From assembly GCA_947493585.1 (NCBI GenBank), contig CANLRI010000001.1:1674001-1738000 (forward strand): 64,000 bases of DNA, read 5' to 3'. A model generated the notes under the pieces. It saw only the letters and a list, made by a program, of their open reading frames with translations, ran no database searches and was not told the DNA's origin. Origin of the DNA: an uncultured Planococcus sp. GTDB lineage: Bacteria; Bacillota; Bacilli; Bacillales_A; Planococcaceae. Positions 45,289 to 54,598 of the stretch are shown here, one piece after another (the first letter of the stretch is position 1; every line of letters begins with the position of its first letter). The translations under genes were made by a program, and so were the position numbers.

Positions 45289-46833
45289 TTAGTTCATATG
45301 CTTGCGCTGGAAATCGGAAATGCTCTCGTATTCTTCTTTCAGCAAACGCGATAAGCGGATATAGATCGGAAGCAGTTCACGGTAAATATTGCTCGCTTCC
45401 GTTTCCGGATGATGCGTGTGAGTGCTGCCGATCATTTCAGAGACGATGCTGAAATCCTCGATCTCGCCCGTGGCGTACATGCCGAGGACCACTGCGCCGA
45501 GACAAGAACTTTCAAAGCTTTCCGGGATGATGACCGGCTTGTCGAAGACGTCTGCCAATAGTTGGCGCCACAACTCAGAGCGGGCAAAACCGCCGGAAGC
45601 TTGTATGCGTGCCGGCTCTCCTGTCAATTCCTCAACTGCCAGCAGCACGGTATACAAGTTGAATACGATGCCTTCGAGTACAGCGCGGATCATATGCTGC
45701 TTCTGGTGATGGATGCTGAGGCCAAAGAACGACCCTCTGGCATTGGCATCCCAGAGCGGTGCCCGTTCCCCTGTCAAATAAGGGTGGAATAATAGCCCGT
45801 CAGCTCCTGGTTTGACGGTGGCAGCGATCTTCGTCAATACGTCGTACGTATCAATCCCGAGGCGTTTTGCCGTTTCCACTTCAGAAGACGCGAATTCATC
45901 GCGCAGCCAGCGCAAGATGATGCCGCCGTTATTGACCGGGCCACCGATGACCCAATGATTTTCCGTCAGTACATAACAGAAAGTCCGCTCTTTCGGGTCG
46001 GTTTTCGGCACCGGTGATACCGTGCGGATGGCACCGCTCGTCCCGATGGTCACGGCAATGACGCCGGGATCGATGGCATCGACGCCGAGATTGGCCAACA
46101 CGCCGTCGCTCGCCCCGATGACAAACGGAATGTCTTCTCGGACACCCATGAATGCAGCGAACTCCGGTGCGACTCCAGTGAACTGCTCGGTCGTCGGCAC
46201 GAGGCGCGGCAGTTTTTCTGTCGTGACACAAGATACATCCAATGCGCCTTGGTCCCAGTCGAGCTGTTCCAAATTAAACAAGCCAGTAGCTGAGGCGATT
46301 GAATGATCTTCGACGTATTCTCCGAAGAACTTATGGAAAATATAGCTCTTGATGCTAATGAACTTTGCGGTAGCTTGGCAGATTTCCGGTTTATCATCCT
46401 GCAGCCACAAAAGTTTTGATAACGGGGACATCGCATGGATCGGCGTGCCGGTCCGCAAGTAAATGTCATGCCCGTTCAAGTTTTCTTTAATGTGCTTCGC
46501 ATGCTTTGAGCTTCTCGTATCTGCCCAAGTGATGCTGTTGGTCAAAAGTTCTCCTTGAGCATCCACGGCAATCAGGCTGTGCATCGCTGAACTGAACGAC
46601 AAGAGCTTTAATGACTCCTTGCTGATTTCGCTTTTTCTCAAGGTTTCCCGGACTGCTGTCAGGACGGCGCGAAAAATTTCTTCCGGGTCCTGCTCGGCGG
46701 TTAATTGGTTCGGCGTGTGCAAGGGATAGAAAACTGTATGGCTGTCTTTAATTTGCCCTGCTTTGTTGAATAGGACAGCTTTTGTGGAAGTGGTCCCTAT
46801 ATCGACCCCTAAATAATAGGCTTGTTCAGGCAT
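45289..46833 (-). CDS. gntK: Gluconokinase (FGGY family)
   Basis: 514-residue FGGY sugar kinase phosphorylating gluconate to 6-phosphogluconate. The N-terminal phosphate loop YLGVDIGTTSTKAVLF and C-terminal ASGGFARSELWRQLLADV are diagnostic. Gluconate specificity comes from the operon with a gluconate permease and 6-phosphogluconate dehydrogenase. Third gene of gnd-gntP-gntK. Confidence 0.93.
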   Translation of the reverse strand: MPEQAYYLGVDIGTTSTKAVLFNKAGQIKDSHTVFYPLHTPNQLTAEQDPEEIFRAVLTAVRETLRKSEISKESLKLLSFSSAMHSLIAVDAQGELLTNSITWADTRSSKHAKHIKENLNGHDIYLRTGTPIHAMSPLSKLLWLQDDKPEICQATAKFISIKSYIFHKFFGEYVEDHSIASATGLFNLEQLDWDQGALDVSCVTTEKLPRLVPTTEQFTGVAPEFAAFMGVREDIPFVIGASDGVLANLGVDAIDPGVIAVTIGTSGAIRTVSPVPKTDPKERTFCYVLTENHWVIGGPVNNGGIILRWLRDEFASSEVETAKRLGIDTYDVLTKIAATVKPGADGLLFHPYLTGERAPLWDANARGSFFGLSIHHQKQHMIRAVLEGIVFNLYTVLLAVEELTGEPARIQASGGFARSELWRQLLADVFDKPVIIPESFESSCLGAVVLGMYATGEIEDFSIVSEMIGSTHTHHPETEASNIYRELLPIYIRLSRLLKEEYESISDFQRKHMN

Positions 46834-46856
46834 GTTCTTCTTCCTTCCTTATAGCA

Positions 46857-46893
46857 GAAAAAGAAAAAGGAGAATCCCTTTTTCTTTTTCTGT
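46857..46893. other. A/T-rich palindrome between gntP and gntK
   Basis: AGAAAAAGAAAAAGG pairs with CCTTTTTCTTTTTCT around GAGAATC in the gap between two genes of one operon. It could be an attenuator or an mRNA processing/stability hairpin. Confidence 0.55.
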
Positions 46894-46895
46894 AC

Positions 46896-48239
46896 TCATG
46901 TGATAAAGAAACTCAAAATCAATACTACCACGAATCCGGTGAGGCCGATGATGGTTTCCATCATAGTCCAGGATTTCAATGTGTCTTTGACGCTCATTCC
47001 GAAATAACGGTTAACAAGCCAAAAGCCGGAATCGTTTACGTGAGACAAAACTGTAGCACCTGCAGCGATGGAAATTACGATCAAACCGAGTGCTGGTCCA
47101 GTTGTTCCGGTAATTTCCAGAAGCGGTGCAATCAAGCCGGCAGCCGTTACCATGGAAACGGTAGCCGAGCCTTGAGCTACGCGGACCGCTGAAGCGATCA
47201 AGAATGCCAAGACAATCGGCGGAAGCGCAGAATCGCCCATCATTTGGCCAAGCACATCACCGACACCTGAGTCGATGAGCACTTGTTTGAACACGCCACC
47301 AGCCCCTGTAACAAGGATGATGATCCCTGCAGGTTCAAGTGCTTTCGTTGCAATGTCTTGAACTTCCTGGCGCGAATATCCGCGGCGTGTACCGAGGAAG
47401 AAAAACGTCAGGATCGTAGCGATCGTCAAGGCGACGAATGGATGTCCAAGGAAAGTCAAAATCTCGCGGATTTGGTTCCCTTCTTCCAAAATGACGGCTG
47501 ACAAGGTGTTAAAGAGGATCAATACGAGTGGAATCAAAATCAAGGAAATGATCATGCCAAAGCTTGGCAATTCTTTATCATATTCCTGTTCCTTGATGTC
47601 CATGTAATCCGGGATCGTCAAATGAATACGCTTCCCTATGTAACGTCCGAAAACAGGTCCAGCAAGAATCATCGAAGGAATACCTGCTAGCACCCCGAAC
47701 AGGATGACCCAGCCAAGTTCCGCACCGACCAGTTCCGCAACCGCAATCGGCCCCGGAGTTGGTGGGATGAAGCTATGTGTAACAGCAAGACCCGCCAATA
47801 GCGGAATTCCGTAATGCAACAGAGATTTGCCGGTCTTTTTCGCCAAGCTGTAGACGATCGGCACTAAAATGATGAAACCGACATCGAAAAATACTGGAAT
47901 GGCAACGATGAAACCTGTTACGCCAAGAGCCCACGGTGCTTTATCTTCTCCGAATTTCGCAATCAGTGTAGCGGCTAATCGTTCTGCGCCGCCGGAAACT
48001 TCAAGCATCTTACCAAACATGGCACCTAGGCCGACGACGACTGCGACAAAGCCGAGTGTCCCGCCCATGCCGTTTTGAATCGATTGAATAACATCCCCAA
48101 GCGGCATGCCTGCCGCGATGCCGAGCAGTAAACTTACCAATAATAACGCGACGAATGCGTGCAATTTCGTACGCATGACCAAAAATAGTAAAACGAAAAT
48201 GCTTGCGACCGCGATGATAATTAATGTTGAACCATCCAT
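46896..48239 (-). CDS. gntP: Gluconate permease (GntP family)
   Basis: 447-residue, 12-14-helix proton symporter. GntP-family features include GGTLGFVAVVVGLGAMFGKM and the conserved GSATVSMVTAAGLI and HVNDSGFWLVN near the C terminus. Middle gene of the gluconate operon. Confidence 0.94.
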   Translation of the reverse strand: MDGSTLIIIAVASIFVLLFLVMRTKLHAFVALLLVSLLLGIAAGMPLGDVIQSIQNGMGGTLGFVAVVVGLGAMFGKMLEVSGGAERLAATLIAKFGEDKAPWALGVTGFIVAIPVFFDVGFIILVPIVYSLAKKTGKSLLHYGIPLLAGLAVTHSFIPPTPGPIAVAELVGAELGWVILFGVLAGIPSMILAGPVFGRYIGKRIHLTIPDYMDIKEQEYDKELPSFGMIISLILIPLVLILFNTLSAVILEEGNQIREILTFLGHPFVALTIATILTFFFLGTRRGYSRQEVQDIATKALEPAGIIILVTGAGGVFKQVLIDSGVGDVLGQMMGDSALPPIVLAFLIASAVRVAQGSATVSMVTAAGLIAPLLEITGTTGPALGLIVISIAAGATVLSHVNDSGFWLVNRYFGMSVKDTLKSWTMMETIIGLTGFVVVLILSFFIT

Positions 48240-48270
48240 GTAATTTCCCCCTCTTCAGATAAACAATAAT

Positions 48271-49152
48271 TTATTTCTTGACGACTGCGTGCCCGCCGAA
48301 TTCGTTGCGCAGTGCCGCAACCACTTTTCCTGTAAACGTATCATCTTCAAGCGAACGGTAGCGCATCATCAGTGACATCGTGATGACCGGTGCCGGCACA
48401 TTCAAGTCGAGTGCCGTTTCCACTGTCCATTTCCCTTCACCTGATGAGTTCATAACCCCTTTGATGCCATCAAGTTTTTCGTCTTTCGAGAAGGCATTTT
48501 GCGTCAAGCCCATCAAATAAGAGCTAATGATCGAGCCGTTGTTCCAGACGCCGGCCACTTTTTCGTAGTCGTAGTCGAAATCACTCTTATGGAGGATATC
48601 AAATCCTTCAGCAATCGATTGCATCATGCCGTACTCGATGCCATTGTGGATCATTTTCATGAAATGCCCGCTGCCTGATTTGCCTGCGTAGAGATACCCG
48701 CCCTCAACTGAGATGTCGCGGAAAAGCGGTTCGATGTCGTTGAACTTTTCTTCGTCCCCGCCGATCATTGCGCAAATCCCGTGACGCGCGCCTTCTGTTC
48801 CGCCGCTTGTGCCGCAGTCGAAGAAATAAATTCCGCTCGCTTGCAATTCCTCAGCTCGTCGTACCGATTCTTTGTAGTTCGAGTTGCCTCCGTCAATAAT
48901 GGCATCGCCTTTGTCTAAAAGCGGTACCAATTGTTTGATGACCGATTCCGTAATTTCTCCGGCTGGTACCATCAACCACACTGTACGCGGCGCCTGAAGG
49001 TTCTGCACCAATTCCTCGAGAGACCCCGCTACTTTGAAACCGCTTACTTCCAATGCGTTTGCATCATGCCCTACCACTGTGTGGCCATGGTCTGTTAAAT
49101 TGAGTGCCAAGTTCTTGCCCATCTTGCCCAAGCCGATAATTCCGATTTCCAT
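48271..49152 (-). CDS. gnd: 6-phosphogluconate dehydrogenase, decarboxylating (short type)
   Basis: 293-residue short-form enzyme that oxidatively decarboxylates 6-phosphogluconate to ribulose-5-phosphate. Rossmann start IGIIGLGKMGKNLALNL; the substrate and catalytic segments are DGGNSNYKESVRRAEEL, GTSGGTEGARHG and KMIHNGIEYGMMQ. The short form (about 300 residues) is often NAD-dependent. First gene of the gluconate operon. Confidence 0.93.
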   Translation of the reverse strand: MEIGIIGLGKMGKNLALNLTDHGHTVVGHDANALEVSGFKVAGSLEELVQNLQAPRTVWLMVPAGEITESVIKQLVPLLDKGDAIIDGGNSNYKESVRRAEELQASGIYFFDCGTSGGTEGARHGICAMIGGDEEKFNDIEPLFRDISVEGGYLYAGKSGSGHFMKMIHNGIEYGMMQSIAEGFDILHKSDFDYDYEKVAGVWNNGSIISSYLMGLTQNAFSKDEKLDGIKGVMNSSGEGKWTVETALDLNVPAPVITMSLMMRYRSLEDDTFTGKVVAALRNEFGGHAVVKK

Positions 49153-49199
49153 TATATAACCTCCCGTGAAATAAAAGAATATTTTTCTTTAGTGAACTT

Positions 49200-49239
49200 A
49201 GTATATCAAATATTTTTCCATATACAAGCGTGTTATGAT
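49200..49239. promoter_or_regulatory. Divergent gnd/rpiR control region with operator-like palindrome
   Basis: Minus-strand promoter TTGTAT (49222-49227), 16 bases, TATACT (49200-49205). Plus-strand extended -10 TGTTATGAT (49231-49239). GTATAT (49201-49206) and ATATAC (49220-49225) form an inverted repeat overlaying the gnd promoter, a good place for an RpiR dimer. Confidence 0.65.
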
Positions 49240-49283
49240 AGAAATATAAAAAAACTTCAAGCAACAGAAAGAGGCGTGGCAGA

Positions 49284-50135
49284 ATGAAACAACAACAATT
49301 CGCATTGGCAGCCATCCGTGGCAGTTACCGCAATTTCAGTGAAAAGGAAAAGAAAATCGCCGATTACATCTTAAATGATCCCCGCAATATCATCCATTTG
49401 ACGATCAACCAAATTGCCGATGAGCTCGGGCTGGCAGAATCGACCGTCTTCCGCTTCTGCCAGCGCCTCGGTTTCAAAGGCTTCCAGGCGTTCAAAATCG
49501 CCTTGGCTGCCGAAGTCGTTGCGCCATTAAAAGACATCCATGAACAGATTGAAGAAGGCGATGAAGTCAAAACGGTGGCGGAAAAAGTGTTCCGCTCCAA
49601 TATTAAGACACTCGAAGACACCTTGCAGATCATTGACGAAGATGCCTTGAAACAAACAGTCGCTGCAGTGCTGTCTGCCCGCAAGATCGAGTTTTTCGGA
49701 AACGGCGGATCTGCGATGATCGCCATGGACGGCTATCATAAATTCGTCCGCCTCGGCCTTCATGTGGCGATGAATATAGACGCTCATCTGCAACTTATGT
49801 CCGCATCCCAGCTCACTAAAGGAGATGTGGCCATTGTTATCTCCCACTCCGGCAGTACACGCGATGTTCTCGAAGTTCTTCATGTCCTGAAGGAAAAAGA
49901 AGTAACGATTGTCTGCGTGACCAATTTCGCCAAATCGCCATTATCCAAAGAGGCGGATATTGTCTTGTACACTTTGTCGGAAGAAACAGATTTCCGCTCA
50001 GAAGCCCTCGCTTCGCGAATCGCGCAGCTCAGCTTAATCGATGCGCTCTATACGAACGTCATGATCGCCCGTGGAGACGAAGGCAAGACGGCGCTGCGCC
50101 ATATGCGCGAAGCCATGTCACAGAAGCGCTTGTAG
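49284..50135 (+). CDS. MurR/RpiR family transcriptional regulator
   Basis: 283-residue regulator with an N-terminal RpiR helix-turn-helix (LTINQIADELGLAESTVFRF, about residues 36-55) and a C-terminal SIS sugar-phosphate domain (residues ~125-260; GNGGSAMIAMDGYHKFVRLG and VISHSGSTRDVLEVL). Divergent from the gluconate operon, so it probably senses 6-phosphogluconate or a related sugar phosphate and controls gnd-gntP-gntK in place of a GntR-type repressor. Confidence 0.9.
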   Translation: MKQQQFALAAIRGSYRNFSEKEKKIADYILNDPRNIIHLTINQIADELGLAESTVFRFCQRLGFKGFQAFKIALAAEVVAPLKDIHEQIEEGDEVKTVAEKVFRSNIKTLEDTLQIIDEDALKQTVAAVLSARKIEFFGNGGSAMIAMDGYHKFVRLGLHVAMNIDAHLQLMSASQLTKGDVAIVISHSGSTRDVLEVLHVLKEKEVTIVCVTNFAKSPLSKEADIVLYTLSEETDFRSEALASRIAQLSLIDALYTNVMIARGDEGKTALRHMREAMSQKRL

Positions 50136-50162
50136 GCCTTGAAAACTTCGGGCAAATAAAGA

Positions 50163-50194
50163 AGCTGGAACCATTTTAGGTTCCAGCTTTTTTT
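50163..50194 (+). terminator. Terminator of the RpiR gene, beside repeat R4
   Basis: AGCTGGAACC pairs with GGTTCCAGCT, followed by a T run that leads directly into the repeat. Confidence 0.88.
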
Positions 50195-50420
50195 AATTTG
50201 TTGAGAATGTTCAGAAGTTTTATTTTCCGAAGCTTATCACTCGCTTTCCGCGGGCGGGAATCGAGCCTCCTCGTCACTGCGTTCCTGCGGGGTCTCTCAA
50301 ACCCGCTTATCCCGCAGGAGTCGAGCGAACGCTTCTCCAAATACTGAGATAGTTCACTGCTCTTAATGTGAAAAAGTGAACTCTGCTTTGATTCACAGTA
50401 GTTTATAGACTTCTTCAACC
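50195..50420 (-). repeat. Intergenic repeat copy R4
   Basis: About 226 bp, same orientation as R1. Its core (50227-50340) is nearly the same as those of R1 and R3. The outer arm reads GTTGAAGAAGTCTATAAAC on the minus strand. No second terminator is seen on its right side. Confidence 0.9.
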
Positions 50421-50446
50421 CACATTCCACACTTAGCTATCATAAA

Positions 50447-51901
50447 TTACAAGATCGGGCTCAGCAGACGGGCAAAACCTTCACGCAGCTTGATGGTCCA
50501 GTCGCGTTGTGCGTAGAGCTCTTTTGTCAATTTGCGGCAATCCGCGGTATCCGATTCAAACAAAGACTCGAGTTCCAGCGCAATCCGGCGGTTGAACACC
50601 AAGGTATTGATTTCAAAATTCAAGCGGAAGCTGCGGGCATCCAGGTTGGTGGTTCCGACAGTTGAAATCTCGCCGTCCACCGTCATTGTTTTGGCATGTA
50701 AAAAGCCGCGATCGTAGAGATAGACATCCGCCCCATATTCAAGCAGTTCGCCGAGAAACGACCAGGATCCCCACATGACGAAAGGATGGTCAGGCTTGCC
50801 GGGAATCATGATGTTCATTTTCACCCCACTTAGCAAGGCCATCTTGCATGCGTCCATGAAGCTCTTATCCGGTATAAAATATGGGGTTTGGATGTAGATT
50901 TCCTGTTTAGCTGATGAGATCATTTTAATCATCATGTTCTTTAAATGTTCAGTGTCGGAGTTTGGTCCGCTGGTCACAATCTGCATCGGAGCGAAAGTCT
51001 TGACGTGATGAATAGGAAAACAGAAAATGTCCTCGCGATTTCTATATTGGTTAGCGTAGTTCCAATCCAATACAAAGCGGTCCTGCAGGTGATTGACCAC
51101 GTCTCCTTCAATCCGCAAATGGACATCGCGCCAATAACCGAACTTCTTCACTTCGCCTAAATATTCCGTTCCGACATTGAATCCGCCGATATATCCTATT
51201 TTCCCATCAATAATGCACACTTTCCGGTGATTGCGATTATTGATGCGTAAATTGATAAAGCCCAGTTTGGACGGAAAGAAAATTTCGACTTCTCCTCCGT
51301 GTTCAATCAATTCCTTGAAATCTGACTGTTTCAAACTTTTTGATCCCACCGCATCATAAAGAAGACGTACCTTGATCCCTGCTTTGGCTCGTTCGAGTAG
51401 CGCATCAAATAAACGTTGGCCAAGAGCATCCCGCTGAATGATGTAGTATTGAACATTGACTTCTTCTCGGGCATTGCCGATGTCTTCGATCATGGTGTCA
51501 AACTTTTGGTTTCCTTCAGAAAAAATGCGGGTTTCGTTGTAGAAACTGACGAGTGATCTGGAGGATTGCAAATTCATGATGAGCAATTGTCCATGTTTTT
51601 TCAGCAGCTCTTCTTCATACTCTTCTGCCCCTTCCTGAATTCGTTGGACTTGGGCGTCGACTTGCCGGGCATAATAGGATTGTTCTTCCTCGCTTAAATT
51701 GTAGAAGTTTTTATTCGTCAAATGCCTGCCAAAGAATAAGTAGACGATAAATCCGATAATCGGCAAAAAAAACAAAATCAATAGCCACGCCCAAGTAGTC
51801 CCGGCATCCCTTCGTTCGTTAAAGATGATCACAAATGCAAGCACAATATTCAATAAAATTAATGAGTTTAACGTCCAGCTCAGTGCGACTACCCAATCCA
51901 T
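50447..51901 (-). CDS. cls: Cardiolipin synthase
   Basis: 484-residue phospholipase-D-family enzyme condensing two phosphatidylglycerols. Two N-terminal membrane helices are followed by two HKD motifs, NHRKVCIIDGKIGYIGG and LHAKTMTVDGEISTVGTTN. The ATG at 51901 (MDWVVALSWT) has AAGGGG upstream; a start 66 bases earlier lacks one. Monocistronic. Confidence 0.94.
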   Translation of the reverse strand: MDWVVALSWTLNSLILLNIVLAFVIIFNERRDAGTTWAWLLILFFLPIIGFIVYLFFGRHLTNKNFYNLSEEEQSYYARQVDAQVQRIQEGAEEYEEELLKKHGQLLIMNLQSSRSLVSFYNETRIFSEGNQKFDTMIEDIGNAREEVNVQYYIIQRDALGQRLFDALLERAKAGIKVRLLYDAVGSKSLKQSDFKELIEHGGEVEIFFPSKLGFINLRINNRNHRKVCIIDGKIGYIGGFNVGTEYLGEVKKFGYWRDVHLRIEGDVVNHLQDRFVLDWNYANQYRNREDIFCFPIHHVKTFAPMQIVTSGPNSDTEHLKNMMIKMISSAKQEIYIQTPYFIPDKSFMDACKMALLSGVKMNIMIPGKPDHPFVMWGSWSFLGELLEYGADVYLYDRGFLHAKTMTVDGEISTVGTTNLDARSFRLNFEINTLVFNRRIALELESLFESDTADCRKLTKELYAQRDWTIKLREGFARLLSPIL

Positions 51902-51965
51902 TCCCGCCACCCCTTTCGCTATGTCCCCTTTATTCGCTAAATATGTAAATAGTCCTCTATTGAAC

Positions 51966-52004
51966 AAAAAAATCAGCCGAGCACGGAAAATTTACCGTCT
52001 CGGC
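51966..52004 (-). terminator. Terminator of the YwaF-like gene
   Basis: GCCGAGACGG and CCGTGCTCGGC pair on the minus strand, then TGA and seven T. Confidence 0.85.
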
Positions 52005-52011
52005 AGCTGGT

Positions 52012-52746
52012 TCAATTTTCTTCATTGTCCGCGCTTTTGAAAAGCATTCGGAATACCGCATATTGACCGGCAAATAAGACAAGTGCCGCCAAACACAAAT
52101 TAATGTAATACCATATACCATCACCGAAAAAGTCCAGTGGCGACACAGTTGACGGCCTTTGTGACAGGTAGAGGTAATTCGAGCCGGTCTGAGGGTTGAC
52201 CCAAAAGCCGATGAACGCAGCGTAGACGAGCAAAATACCATAAACTGAAAACACCGAGCGCCAAGTGAGTACGCTTGGCATAGCTAAAGCCAAAAACAAA
52301 CATGCCCATGCGATAGCGGTATGATGGACAAAGAATTTCCAAAACCGGTAATGCTGGTAATCATAAGGCATATCTGGTGTCACCAGTGCCAGCGCTGCCG
52401 GGACAATACCGATGAAAAACGACACACGGATCCAAAATGGATGCAAAGTCACTAAGCCGATCATGGCGGTGATAGAAGCGACACCGCATAGGTGGAGTGG
52501 CATATAGCGGTTGAAGCTCCAATACTCGTGGCTGATGGCCCAGTATTGATAGGACACTTCAGAGATGAGCAGGACAAGGAACAGTAGCCAACGCACTTGC
52601 TGGAACAAGGTATCTTTAGCGGCTAAATTGTTTCTCAAGAAGATCAGGCTAAGGAACCCTGTCAAGGCGATTGCCAATACCACTAGATGGCTTATGGAAA
52701 AAAGCTCGAACGGATAATCGGATCTTGCACCAAACCATTCGTCCAT
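52012..52746 (-). CDS. TIGR02206 family membrane protein (YwaF-like)
   Basis: 244-residue integral membrane protein with about seven helices. The conserved MPLHLCGVASI motif and FFVHHTAIAW are typical of the YwaF family, whose function is unknown. Monocistronic, terminator just downstream. Confidence 0.85.
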   Translation of the reverse strand: MDEWFGARSDYPFELFSISHLVVLAIALTGFLSLIFLRNNLAAKDTLFQQVRWLLFLVLLISEVSYQYWAISHEYWSFNRYMPLHLCGVASITAMIGLVTLHPFWIRVSFFIGIVPAALALVTPDMPYDYQHYRFWKFFVHHTAIAWACLFLALAMPSVLTWRSVFSVYGILLVYAAFIGFWVNPQTGSNYLYLSQRPSTVSPLDFFGDGIWYYINLCLAALVLFAGQYAVFRMLFKSADNEEN

Positions 52747-52801
52747 CGCTGTCCCTCCTCTGTATCCAATTCGAAAACCAAATTAATACACACTTAACAC
52801 C

Positions 52802-53545
52802 TTATTCCCCTGTCCCTTTCTTCAACACTTTATAAATGTCCTTCTTGTATTGCAGAAACTCTTCTGTCAAGGTGATATTCTCTGATCTCGGCCGCGCGAA
52901 ACCTACTTTAAACTCAGCAACGACACTCGCAGGTTTTTCCGATAACACCAGGATACGGTCTGCGAGAAACAAAGCTTCTTCTATATTATGTGTGACAAAG
53001 AGAATCGAGCGTTTATTGTGCTGCCAGATGTCCAGCAGCCATTGCTGCATTTCCGAACGGGTGAATTCATCGAGTGCGGAAAACGGTTCGTCCAGCAAGA
53101 TAAGCGGTTGCGGACTCAACAGACTGCGGATAAAAGCGGCGCGCTGCTTCATGCCGCCGGACAATTGATGCGGATACGATTGTTCGTACCCTGCGAGGCC
53201 TGCTTTCTCCATCATTTGCACCGCTGCTTGCTGATCTTTGCGCCCGGCGATCTCAGCCCCTAACAAAACATTGTCCAGCACAGTGCGCCAAGGGAGCAGT
53301 GAAGGGCTTTGCGGCATATAGCTGACGGATCCTTTTTGGCCGTTGATGTTCTTGCCGCCCAATAGGATGGCTCCTGCATCCGGTTCGTAAAGCCCGCCGA
53401 TCAAATGAAACAAAGTGCTTTTGCCGCTGCCTGAAGGGCCGAGCACAGCGACAAATTCGTCTTCCTGGATTTCCAGCGACAGCCCTTTCAGCACTTCAGT
53501 CCCGTCAAAGCGTTTCGTCAATTGTTCAATCATCAATTCAGCCAT
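52802..53545 (-). CDS. thiZ: Thiamin-precursor ABC transporter ATPase (ThiZ-like)
   Basis: 247-residue ATPase of the nitrate/taurine/thiamin-precursor importer group: Walker A LGPSGSGKSTLFHLIGG, signature QLSGGMKQRAAFIRSLL, Walker B LILLDEPFSALDE. The ATG at 53545 has GGAGGGA upstream and overlaps the permease gene by 8 bases. Last gene of the TPP-riboswitch operon. Confidence 0.88.
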   Translation of the reverse strand: MAELMIEQLTKRFDGTEVLKGLSLEIQEDEFVAVLGPSGSGKSTLFHLIGGLYEPDAGAILLGGKNINGQKGSVSYMPQSPSLLPWRTVLDNVLLGAEIAGRKDQQAAVQMMEKAGLAGYEQSYPHQLSGGMKQRAAFIRSLLSPQPLILLDEPFSALDEFTRSEMQQWLLDIWQHNKRSILFVTHNIEEALFLADRILVLSEKPASVVAEFKVGFARPRSENITLTEEFLQYKKDIYKVLKKGTGE

Positions 53546-54308
53546 TCGGATTCCCTCCCCCGCTCGTTTTCCAGCGGATGACCCGCTTTTCGAGTAAGAC
53601 GATTGCTGCAAAAAACAGCATACTCAAACACATAATCAACAAGATCGCGACAAAGACTTGCGTCGTGCGGAACGACGATGAGGCGAGCGTCATGTAAACG
53701 CCGATGCCTTCTTGCGCCCCGAGCCATTCGGAAATGACGGCACCCATGACGCTATAAGTCGCCGCGATTTTCATGCCCGAGAAAATCGAAGGCATGGCAT
53801 GCGGCCATTCGAGTTTCCAAAAAACTTGGCGTCTATTGGCCCCTGCCATTTTCATATAATGCAGCAATTCGCCGCTCGTCTGCCTGAACCCATCAAGTGC
53901 CGCGATGGTGATCGGGAAAAAGCACACGAGAATGATGATGATCAGTTTCGGCAGCAAGCCGAAGCCGAACCAAATGACCAATAGCGGCGCCAAAACGATA
54001 ATCGGGATATTTTGCGATAAAATCAGTAAAGGATAAAAGGTCTCCCGCAGTTTCGGTACGAGATGGAGGATCATCGCGACACCGAGCCCAATCAACGAGC
54101 CGATGAAAAAGCCGAGGATCGACAAACGGACTGTCGCAAATAGATGACCGCTGTAATTCGGCCAACTGTTTATCGCTTCAAGCCCGATTTGATATGGAGT
54201 CGGCAGCAGCCAGTCCGGCACTTCAAACAGCGGCACCAGCACTTGCCAGAGGATCAATAAAAGGATGAGGACCACAACCGGTCTCCATCCTTTTCGCACA
54301 ATCATCAC
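53538..54308 (-). CDS. thiX: Thiamin-precursor ABC transporter permease (ThiX-like)
   Basis: 256-residue permease with about six membrane helices and the EAA-type loop LHYMKMAGANRRQVFWKLEWPHAMP, characteristic of SsuC/ThiX-type importers. It overlaps the thiamine-binding-protein gene by 4 bases. Confidence 0.88.
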   Translation of the reverse strand: MMIVRKGWRPVVVLILLLILWQVLVPLFEVPDWLLPTPYQIGLEAINSWPNYSGHLFATVRLSILGFFIGSLIGLGVAMILHLVPKLRETFYPLLILSQNIPIIVLAPLLVIWFGFGLLPKLIIIILVCFFPITIAALDGFRQTSGELLHYMKMAGANRRQVFWKLEWPHAMPSIFSGMKIAATYSVMGAVISEWLGAQEGIGVYMTLASSSFRTTQVFVAILLIMCLSMLFFAAIVLLEKRVIRWKTSGGGNPNG

Positions 54309-54598
54309 GGCCGGTATTTCTCCGTCAATTTGTCCATCGATGCGCCGTTCGGCTGATACAGCACTTTGATTTGCGAGATGACGTTCGAACTGCCGACCTC
54401 GATCATCGCCTCATTCATTTCCTCAACGATTGAAAATAAATGGGCCAGATCCCCTTCCATCGTCGTCTCCAATGGATTGACTTGGTACGGGACACCTGAC
54501 TTTTCAATGACGGCAATCGCTTTATCGACATACGGAATAACGTCTTCCCCATTCTTCGTTTTCGGGATAATTTGAATACTTAAAAGTGCATTGGCCAT
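54305..54598 (-). CDS. MTH1187-type thiamine-binding protein
   Basis: 97-residue ferredoxin-like-fold protein of the MTH1187/YkoF-related group: ALLSIQIIPKTKNGEDVIPY at the start and SSNVISQIKVLYQP toward the end. These bind thiamin or its pyrimidine. It lies inside the thi transporter operon, one base from the binding-protein stop. A cytosolic receptor or buffer role is inference. Confidence 0.85.
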   Translation of the reverse strand: MANALLSIQIIPKTKNGEDVIPYVDKAIAVIEKSGVPYQVNPLETTMEGDLAHLFSIVEEMNEAMIEVGSSNVISQIKVLYQPNGASMDKLTEKYRP

